Source: Aspergillus flavus (lineage: Eukaryota > Ascomycota > Eurotiomycetes > Eurotiales > Aspergillaceae). From it: a DNA stretch of 64,000 bases. Where the stretch lies: the NCBI RefSeq assembly GCF_009017415.1, contig NC_092403.1, positions 682,001 to 746,000 of the forward strand, written 5' to 3'. Every line of letters starts with the position of its first letter. Position 1 is the stretch's first letter. A program made the position numbers and the translations under genes. Shown piece after piece: positions 55,926 through 64,000 of the stretch. The notes beneath the pieces are model-generated. The model saw only the letters and a program-made list of their open reading frames with translations. It was not told the DNA's origin and searched no databases.

Positions 55926-58029
55926 GACAATTGCGTAAATTCCTGTGCATAGATATTTATCTAATAATACGTCTATCTAATTCAGCCTACGAGTGTTCTT
56001 TGACTAGCAAGTAAGACATGTTAAGCAATCAATTAGGTATTCCAAGGCAATCTAGTGCTGTATTATCGAGCTGAACCTTCTAAGGGAGGTCCGTTGTGTA
56101 TCTCCTCATGCGTTATGCTGAGTTCATGGGCCTTTGGGATTTGGTCTGGTGGAATCGCCAAGAACAGGCTCTTATTGCCCTGTATTATAAGACCTTGATT
56201 AAAACAAATACGGATCCACTATTCTAATTCTAGAATATTGTCTATAGGAACTTCTACTCCACTCACTGCTCCCCAAGAACGTTGCCCAGCGCCCCATCTT
56301 AGCTTGACAGAGAAAGCTAAAGAACCACACACACATATCGCATTTTGACCTTTCATCTGATCAATGTCTTCATAAGGATGTGTAACGAGTTCGATCTAGT
56401 ACATAAATATGAACATAGCTAGCAGAAATACCGCTTTGAATATAGCTACCATTTGCCTCGGAAATGACCCTATCGCCATGTCTATAATTCAGCTCCTTTA
56501 CTCTACTCTTCTCCACTCTATCCATAACAAATGCCTTCTTTGACAAAGATGTATCCAATACTCGAAAGCTCCAAGACTAAACTAAGACTTCGGCAATCAA
56601 AATATTAGTCCCAGATCTCACCTCTCAAGCGAGAGAAAACAGGGAGTGATCCGGCTACAATAAGCCATAACTATTGAGCCAAATATTAGTACACCTTCAA
56701 GCTTATTAAGAAAGGGCTTCATGAATTGTACTCACACTATACCAACGATACGAGACCTAGTCATCCTTCTCATCATAGCTGGAAACAAACCCACCGATGG
56801 ATCGTATACCTAACGCAGCAAACCTGGCACTGACCCACACTGGCGGTCCTTATAAAGTGATCAAGCCTGCCGTCTAGGCTAACATTGGCCATTGGGCGAT
56901 GCCCTGGGGTACGAGCATCGGTATCGTCTTCCGGCACATAAGCGCATCGCCGGAGCGATTACGGAAGCTGTGAGCGTGACGCTATATGGCCGCATCTGGA
57001 ATCAATGATTGCGATGTATGTGGTGCTCCGGGTAGACTCACAGTTGTGGCGAATATGGCAACCACTACGAATACAGCAACCCATTTCAAGGGAATCATTT
57101 CGGCACTACTATCTTCGATCATTCTCAGCATGGCTCGGACAGAAAGATAACCGTGAGAAAGCCATACTCAGGACTATTACAGTTCCCCAGGAATAGCATG
57201 CCGGCGGGAGTCTGTTGATATGCCTGTGTCCAATCTGTGGTCCCGGAGTAGGTCACAATCATAAGACGCAACTTGACTTGCTTTTGCACTGCCCCGCTCT
57301 CCAGAGGGGTTACCTTAGCTAGCTCTAAAATATTACTTATCAAGGCATTTCCGCCCCCTCATCTAGCCCATTAGCCGCCAAGTGTGACACTAGGGCAACA
57401 TGTGCGTTAGTGCTTACGGATGCAATACTTTGGAAATAGTTCATATTAAACCCTGCCAATACTACTTAACTATCCCAGAGCATAATTCTAGCCCTGGATG
57501 CTCTTCTCTATCACAGTACTCCGTACTAAGGCTTACAATCCTTGATAGAAGGACAGTGACCATTCTAAAATCAGGATATTCATATTATCGCTAAAGCCGC
57601 CATCTAATTCATACCAATATGACTTGATCAGGACTTATTCAATTTCCTTTCAATCGGATTGCCGTATGAATCAACGACCCACTGATCTTTTAGTCTCAAC
57701 ACTTCGCATAATCATCACGATACTCGTAATTGCTGAGTCGCCTGTGAAGTGCAAATACATGGATGTCGATGGCGAAATGACTATGATTCCCTCCAATACT
57801 CCACTTGTCCTAAACTGGGGTTAAAGGAAACATTTTCTACTCCAAAATTATTTCAAGTAAAATTGGGTATTCTTCTCTAGTTAAGCAGCCTGAATATTGT
57901 AAGTTTTATGTGCAATATCAAACGATTACTATAGAGTAATAGCTTCGAGATAAGTGTAAGATCTCCACCGACAAGCGTAGCGACACCTGTCCAGTGACCA
58001 CCCTTAGTCTAGATCAAGATAAATTATGC
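55926..58029. other. Gene-poor region, 2.1 kb
   Basis: No gene is supported. At 56282-56296 there is TTGCCCAGCGCCCCA, identical to the promoter block of the third CVNH gene and followed by a similar AGCTTGACAGAGAA, but no CVNH gene follows; it looks like a promoter relic. The stretch 57000-57830 holds short frames without motifs. Confidence 0.45.
56282..56296 (+). promoter_or_regulatory. Orphan copy of the CVNH promoter block
   Basis: TTGCCCAGCGCCCCA, a 15-nt exact match to 54897-54911. No downstream gene of the family is recognisable within 1 kb. Confidence 0.5.
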
Positions 58030-58781
58030 TCAAGAATCCAGCGCAATCCTCGCCTCAGTCCCCCAACTATCCTCCAAGATAACCGAAATACAATGATTAA
58101 TATGAGTCTCGCTATCAAAGCTCGGCTCTACAATGCCACCTTGTGCCTCCCTAAACCGCACACGGAACTGCTTTCTCCAGTAGAAAAGACAATGTACCAC
58201 ATGCCACTCCCGTGTCATCATCACCTTCGCACTCTGGTTGTCTCCCAGAGCTGCGACCTCTTCGAGGGTCATAGGTATTTTGTGATAGTCGTCGGCAAAA
58301 TAATCCCAGCTCCCGTTAGGCCCGGGGCCCGATCTCTCGAACTCAGCTGTCAGTTCGTCGTCGCGGCAGTAGGGCGGCAACCAGGCAGCTGCTAGGGAAT
58401 CGAATTTACAGCCAAGTGATTTCGCTTCGGACGTTGAGTTGCCGCAATAACAGTGCTTCCGTGGCGCATTGCGGCGCGCGGCGAGAAAAATGCTATGGGC
58501 GATGCTGATGAGGCCCCATAGAGCGAGCAGGCAGATGAAGATATCTCGCGCGATGCGAGTTCGAGGAGAGGATAGGAGTCGCTTAGTCCCTCTGACGAAT
58601 ATATTATGACTAGCTTTGGATTGTTCTTTATTATCGGTTTGCAACAACGTCTCCTCCTCGATTGCATCGTTGGATAAGGATAGCTCAGGATCTGAAGCGC
58701 TGCTGTCGACCCTGTTCCAGAAAGTAAGCTTTCGAAATTGTTACTGTTGAGGTCTTATTACCTTTCATATTCGAAGCCCAT
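58030..58781 (-). CDS. UstYa-family (DUF3328) membrane oxidase-like protein
   Basis: Minus strand, two exons: 58781-58762 and 58711-58030 (233 aa). Without the 20-nt first exon (MGFEYER) the frame has no ATG; the 50-nt intron joins it in phase to VDSSASDPELS. After a 60-residue cytosolic head comes one membrane segment (about 64-84, FICLLALWGLISIAHSIFL), a CYCGNSTSEAKSLGCKFDSL segment, WLPPYCRDDELTAEF, and then the two family hallmarks HVVHC (177-181) and HINHC (210-214). UstYa-family proteins carry out oxidative cyclisation or related steps on fungal ribosomal peptides (ustiloxin, cyclochlorotine and others) and probably bind a metal through the HxxHC motifs. It is divergent from the repeat-peptide gene at 59747, 1 kb away, which makes a joint role plausible. 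Confidence 0.85.
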
Positions 58782-59746
58782 TTTTCAATGCCACGGTCTT
58801 CGCTGGATAAGAGTGAAGTACGAGGACTTTTGGATATATCCGAAGGGCTCTATACAACAGAGGAAGGAAACAAAGGCAAAGAACCGTTTTGAAGATACCC
58901 CGCTCTACAGGCCACTATCTTAAGACTGCAATAATAAAAAACTGTACTCAACACCTATATTATCCGACAGATAAGTCAACCAGACAAAAGGACTTCCTCT
59001 CGGCTCAGTGCACCCTCATTTACCTCTTTTGGCATCCTACGCGCCCTCTTCCGTGGCACTCGATGGCTAAGCCGTAGGTCTTATCCATCCATATCATTCC
59101 GAGACCCCTGTCAGTCCCACCTTACTAACAAATCAGAGGTAAAGATATTTTCTAGAATATGTATAGAGCACGTCATCAATAATCCAGACGAGCCCAGAAT
59201 CTGTACTCTATCTGCGCCGCATCCCATTTAGTACAAGTACGTATCCCCTTTCTGGCCATTTACATATGCCCTCTTCGGGGGTTTATTTTAGGATCTATAC
59301 AAACCCCCTTTTGAGATACTTGCATATTCTCTTTGTTGGATCACTAATATGTTCCTACTTAGCACAAGTGTACATATAGCCTGTTTAGTGATGTTACATT
59401 ATCACAGCATACTGGATCACAGTATGTCTAGCAGGGATTATCCTCTCCCTAGATACTACCCCTCATTTTGAGATAGGGAAGAGGGGTATCTCAAGATGAC
59501 TCCTAATTCGTCTAGAACGCACGGTAGTTCCTCCAGCCTCACTGGACAAAGAGGGCCGAGATGTCCGGAGGGGGGTTGGATGTCTCCAGTATCCGAGGGA
59601 AATGTCAAACAGGGACGCATGATACGCGAAGGACGAAAGTCTGAGTATATACATAGTCCTCACTATTCCCTGAAACTCTCAACCTGATAACTATTCCTCC
59701 CCAAACAATCTACCATTGCCATATCCCTTCACGTTAAACAAAAACC
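58782..59746. promoter_or_regulatory. Shared promoter region between UstYa-like gene and repeat-peptide gene
   Basis: The two genes are transcribed away from each other across this 965-bp region. TATATA at 59646-59651, about 100 bp upstream of the peptide ATG, is a probable TATA box. Short frames inside (58738-58923, 58889-59077, 59463-59663) have no motifs. Confidence 0.5.
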
Positions 59747-59998
59747 ATGAAGCTCTTCTCTACCATCCTTCAAGGCATCACTATCTTCGCCGCCTTCGCA
59801 TCGGCGATCCCTCTGTCTCTCCGCTCACCAGACGACGGTGCGATTAGAATCCCCGTGAAGGGTGTCCCAGAGCCTGAGAAACGCGATGACGGTGCGATCC
59901 GCATTCCGGTAAAGGGTGTCCCTGAGCCCGAGAAACGGGATGATGGAGCTATCAGGATTCCTGTGAAGGGTGTTCCCGAACCACCCGCTGAGAAATAG
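59747..59998 (+). CDS. Secreted repeat-peptide precursor with Kex2 sites (candidate RiPP/KEP precursor)
   Basis: Intronless, 83 aa. Residues 1-20 are a clear signal peptide (KLFSTILQGITIFAAFASA). After a six-residue spacer the rest is three tandem units: DDGAIRIPVKGVPEPEKR at 29-46 and 47-64, and DDGAIRIPVKGVPEP plus PAEK at 65-83. Lys-Arg at 45-46 and 63-64 are Kex2 cleavage sites, so processing in the Golgi would release near-identical 16-18-residue peptides. This is the layout of fungal ribosomal-peptide precursors (ustiloxin/asperipin type), of Kex2-processed repeat proteins (KEPs) and of alpha-type pheromones. The units contain no Tyr, Trp, Phe or Cys, unlike most known UstYa-dependent cores, so the type of modification is open. 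Units differ only at synonymous positions. Confidence 0.88.
   Translation: MKLFSTILQGITIFAAFASAIPLSLRSPDDGAIRIPVKGVPEPEKRDDGAIRIPVKGVPEPEKRDDGAIRIPVKGVPEPPAEK
59833..59994 (+). repeat. Three tandem 54-bp coding repeats
   Basis: Each unit encodes DDGAIRIPVKGVPEPEKR or, in the last, DDGAIRIPVKGVPEP followed by a different end. Units begin at about 59831, 59885 and 59939. Units 1 and 2 differ in nine codons and units 2 and 3 in ten, all synonymous. Confidence 0.9.
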
Positions 59999-61082
59999 GA
60001 AGTTCTGGTGAGTGCAACATCCGCTTTCGAGTGATAATGTCTTGGAGAGGTACTGTGACACGTGGAACTGTTCGTGTTCCGGCTGTGTAGCTGTTCTTCC
60101 GGTTCGGATTTGCTTATGTGAGTGACTTGCAGGCTACATGAAACGATTTCCGGGTATGTTGGGTATTCGACCATGATTTTCTTTGGGTTATGGGATCAGG
60201 GAAGATATGCCGCGCTACGCTATCTTTTTTAAGGCATGCTAGTGTTTAGTAAGGGTACAGATAAAAACGCAAAATAAATTTTCGTCCTATGATTCCCTCC
60301 AGTGGTCAACAGAATGAGCCATAACTACCAGTAAGGAAATAGTACGGCGAGGAAAACGCCTGTATTCTAGTCTCAGAGCGAGAAAAGATTCTTTGTATGG
60401 ACAATTGGGATGCCACTGGTGGTACCCACTTAGGGAAGTGAGCCTAGACTTAGATGATCAGATGTGATCAGTCTACGTCTCACTGCGCCTGATGCAGCCT
60501 CTTATGTAACCAACTCCTGCGTGCTCGCTGCAGCTAACAGTAGACTTCGGAATCACATCCATCAATGGAATCATTCATATCAGTTCCCTTATGCATGCCA
60601 ATAGTCCCTCATGGGCTGGACTCTTGTTTGGATTGGGCAATATAAGCGCCGAGATCAGAATTAGTGGGGTGGAGTATCTGACAGCAGCAGGGTCCACGCT
60701 ATCACACGGTCTAGCTGTGGCCATCCATTTCGTACAACGGTCACTGTGCCGCTTTGCTCATCATGCAATAGGATAATGCTGCTGGTAGTTCCGGAACCAA
60801 AGTTTATGCCCTTGATCCAATTTAGCGCTGATCACTAAACCCTTGACCAGTGGATCCTTACAAGGTCCCATTCTTGAAATACTTGTCTGCAGCATATCTT
60901 ACTAGTATGTCCTACGTGCTTGAAGGTGGATTAGGTATTAATGTTGATCATATTATGGTAATAGCAACATTTAAGGTACATCGCATGAAATCATTGCCAG
61001 AAGAATTTCATCTCGAAAAAGACAGGGGTACTAATTCGCTCGATTCATAAACGTCTTTCGTCATGAAGCCAGTTCAACCATT
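59999..61082. other. Intergenic, 1.1 kb
   Basis: 3' flank of the peptide gene and of the minus-strand repeat protein. A 61-codon frame at 60591-60776 and one at 60850-61050 show no motifs. No gene supported. Confidence 0.5.
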
Positions 61083-62098
61083 TTAGATATGGCGCTGGGT
61101 GCCAACATTGCCAACGTTGTGGCGGTTATCCAAGTCGGAGTCAACGCGAGGGTCAAGCTTGTTAGCGATGTTGGAGCTGTGGGGACCCGCGGTGGTGCTA
61201 CCGCCAGAGGTGTTGTAGCTGCTGCTGGCCAGACCCTGGTGGCGGGCACGGTTGTCCAGGTCGGAGTCGACACGCGGATCGGCCTTGTTGGCGAGGTTGG
61301 AGCTGTGGGGACCAGCGGTCGAGGTGGTAGTGCCATGGCCATGGCCAAGGCCGGTTCCAGTGCCAACACCAGCGCCGGTGCCAGTGCCAGTGCCGTAGCC
61401 GTGGCTTGCTCCAGAGGAGTAAGCGCCAGGGGTACCAATGGCGCCAGTAGCTCCAATACCGGCGGCGCGGTTGTCTATTGTTGTCTTAGTCTTAGTTCTG
61501 ACATATGGCAATCGCGTGAAGAGAGAGGTCACTTACCTCGGTCACTGTCAACACGGGGGTCAGCCTTGTTGGCCAAGTTGGACGAATGAGGGCCGTGAGC
61601 ACCGCCCAGAGCTTCGTGACGAGCGCGGTTGTCTCGGTCAGAGTCAACGCGGGGGTCGACCTTGTTGGCGACGTTGGAGCTATGGGGACCAGCGTTGGTA
61701 GAGTGGGAACCAGCATGTCCAGTTGTGCCAAATGGAGCGTCTACGCCGCCAGCGGCGCCAACGGGAGCTTGCTGAGGACCATGGGTGCTGGAGTGGGTGG
61801 TAGTCGTGCCACCGGGGCCGGTAGTGGTGGTGGTGTGATGACCAGCGCGGTTGTCTATAAGTGTTCAGTATTCCATGTTGAGTGACCCAGGCTCAGGTGC
61901 CTAAGGTGACTTACCACGGTCGCTGTCGACACGGGGGTCGAGCTTGTTCGCAATTGCCGAGCCGTGAGGGCCGTGGTTGGAGGATTTAGGGTTCTCAGCG
62001 TAATTGGCGTTGTTGGTGGTGTTGGTATGGGTGGTGTCGGAGGTCGAGTCGTGATGGCCAGTGACAGCCTCCTTAACCTTGTGCAGCATGCCAGACAT
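61083..62098 (-). CDS. Hydrophilic repeat protein with five DPRVDSD units
   Basis: Minus strand, three exons: 62098-61915, 61854-61537, 61474-61083 (297 aa). The protein is almost free of hydrophobic segments and has five copies of a roughly 22-residue unit, GPHSSN(L/V/I)ANK(A/L/V)DPRVDSD(R/L)DNRA, separated by Gly/Ser/Thr/His-rich spacers, one of them a (GT)n-rich stretch. The N-terminus MSGMLHKVKEAVTGHH recalls small stress/LEA-like proteins. Similar repeats occur in uncharacterised mould proteins annotated as cell-surface or conidial proteins; without a signal peptide an intracellular, perhaps desiccation-related role is more likely. Both introns sit at exactly the same point of the repeat (after DSDR, phase 1), so repeats were copied with their intron. 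Confidence 0.87.
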
Positions 62099-64000
62099 TG
62101 TGTGTGGTTTGTTTGATATTAGATGGCAGGATGGATGTTAGTTGTATTGTTGTAATGATGTAGTGTCAAGATGATTTTAGTTTGTTGGGTATCTCTGGTT
62201 AAAGTCATTCAGGGTGGGTTGAGCAGTAGCTTATATACCTTCCATCCGCGTTCCTGAAGTCGGATTCTACACCCCGATGACGTAGCATAGTTGTGGCTTG
62301 TCTGGGAACCATGAATAAGGTGAATATAGGGCATTGTTTAAAATGATACAAAATGATACTGAATTAGATCATACCCGCTGATCCCCACGTCTTTGATGTG
62401 GGGCTGCTGTGGCGCTCGAGCTCCTCTGTGGCTGGTGGGCCGCCCTATGACGACATCCCATTTCTTACGGTTTCAGGCAAGGGAGCTTCATTTAACCCTA
62501 ACAGGTTTTGGTCGTTCCATGGCTGAGGTCATTGTCCTTCGAGAACCTTGGTTCCGTACCCCTGACTCGGCGGAATTACGACACGCAGGATATGTCCAAT
62601 CAGGCAACACTATTCTCGACTAGTGATCGATTTGGTAGGCTGTCCATATCCTCCTCTAGTCACCAGTACCGTGTATACCTTCGAGCTTCACCTTCTCTAG
62701 AAAACGAAAGAGTGTTGTTCAACCAACAAGTCATGAACACGTTACACATAATCCGTCACGATTCGCATATTCCCTCAGACCTCTCAAGAACTATGACAGA
62801 GGTGGCTCATTATCTCCATGGAAGCTGTCAAGGGCTATTATTAGTCTCTCAAACCACCCTTCTGAGCTTCATCTTGTCGTAATCCTGGTCAATCAATTGC
62901 TGATCATGACCTCAACCCATTCACTACATATACCATCCTTATTGAAGCCATGATCGTCGCAGAACGGTCGAGGCTTTGGGCTTTGGCCGTCTATTTTGTG
63001 TAAGACTTGATTCCTTCAAGTTGTTTGCAAGAAGCTTGCGCACGTATCTGTACTTGGCATTCTTCGTTTCAAGGGCTAGAGTGTTCTTTTGAAAAGCCAC
63101 GGAATAGCTATGTTCCGGTACCTTTCCAGTGATGTGCAAGACCGTGAGATATGATGTCATATACCTGAAAGCTTTCTCAGCCCTAACGCCATACAAGGAT
63201 ATTATGGTGAAACCTCCACAATAACTAGACTGGAGACGAGTGCAGATGTATGGCGCGGTACTCGATTCGCCGATGCTAATCTGGTCCAGCTAATCACCTC
63301 CACTCTCATATTTGCCTGTTCTAGACAGTCGAATATACCCAGGCTTGCTACCTACTATGTATAGAGCTTATCCTGTTTACAGCTAGTTGGTTGAGAATAT
63401 TCGTCGTGTGATCAATGTTTGGGTTTTGAAGACGATATAGGTGATCAATCCAACATGACTGCTATTTAATATCAGCTCCATGATAGGAATATCAGCTTCC
63501 ATGAATCTGTTCTATGAAACTCAAAATTTGGTTTAAGGCCACGCCGATGGAGACGGCTCATTCAATTATATCCCCAATTGTATGGGAATTTGATCAACGC
63601 TCCGTTTTTCCAACGAGTTCGATGTGTACATCCGGACGAGAGCTGCACCCCAGAGACTGCACCGTAGCGGTGGCACGCGTCTGGAGATTTCCGTTCTCCA
63701 TGAGTCCCCCTTAGGACACCTGCGTAGAGATATAGGGAAAAATAGACAGATTGGGTAGAAGAGCGCAATCAATTAAGCGGTGAATTGAGGGATGATTACC
63801 TGCCTGTCAGTACTACTTTTATAGGTGTAGTCTTGGCCATCGATCATAGTTTAGATCACAGGGAGGACCATTGATTGTCCCTTGTTGGTAGTGCTTGTCA
63901 CATCGTGTTTTTCGCGCGTCAGGCTAAAGTAGTTATTTTGTATTATATAGCATAATTTTTGGCTGCCCACCATCGCTTAACCCCTGATGGTCTAGTTGGA
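62099..64000. other. Right-end region without supported gene
   Basis: 1.9 kb. Frames at 62393-62623, 62508-62882 and minus-strand 62939-63196 have no ATG context, no motifs and mutual overlap. The minus frame at 62939-63196 is the most protein-like but no family is recognised. A gene may continue beyond the right edge. Confidence 0.4.
62231..62238 (-). promoter_or_regulatory. TATA box of the repeat-protein gene
   Basis: TATATAAG in the minus sense, about 135 bp upstream of the ATG at 62098. Confidence 0.55.

Noticed and set aside
62939..63196. 85-codon minus-strand frame near the right end
   Set aside because: Somewhat protein-like but without family match, splice partner or promoter signal.

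Overview
The window is nuclear DNA of a filamentous ascomycete, most likely an Aspergillus/Penicillium-type mould (Eurotiales). The reasons are many 46-102 nt introns with GTAAGT/GTATGT donors and CTAA-type branch points, gene families typical of moulds (Zn2Cys6 regulators, DHA1 transporters, an AzgA purine permease, SAT4-type rhodopsin-like proteins, an NRPS-like reductase, a UstYa-family protein), and no bacterial operon signals. No tRNA, rRNA, CRISPR array or intact transposon was seen. All multi-exon models were built by hand by joining reading frames at splice sites that keep the phase and the family motifs.

Left part (1-14 kb): the 5' part of a class-C beta-lactamase-like serine hydrolase, a DHA1 MFS transporter, an AzgA-type purine permease, a Zn2Cys6 regulator, then on the minus strand a CorA-like membrane protein and a second Zn2Cys6 regulator. 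Next (15.7-22.7 kb) come four plus-strand genes in a row: an alpha/beta hydrolase, a secreted FAD amine oxidase, a PLP group II decarboxylase and an NmrA/isoflavone-reductase-like protein. With the regulator upstream they look like a small amino acid -> amine -> aldehyde pathway. At 23-28 kb lie a broken F-box/ankyrin gene, a cysteine-rich one-pass surface protein and a membrane-protein gene interrupted by a single stop codon.

Middle (28-48 kb): an NCS1 purine/cytosine-type permease, a SAT4/rhodopsin-like membrane protein, two secreted cyanovirin-N-homology (CVNH) proteins, an NRPS-like A-PCP-reductase, a secreted six-hairpin glycosidase, a second DHA1 transporter and an amino-acid permease.

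Right part (50-64 kb): a tiny secreted protein resembling the fungal calcium-binding protein family, an alkaline ceramidase with a 13-nt exon, a third CVNH protein, and then the most notable locus. There, a UstYa-family (DUF3328) protein with two HxxHC motifs lies divergently beside an 83-residue secreted precursor made of three near-identical 18-residue units separated by Lys-Arg (Kex2) sites. This is a candidate fungal ribosomal-peptide (RiPP) or Kex2-processed repeat-peptide locus. It is followed by a five-repeat hydrophilic protein. The last 1.9 kb has no supported gene.
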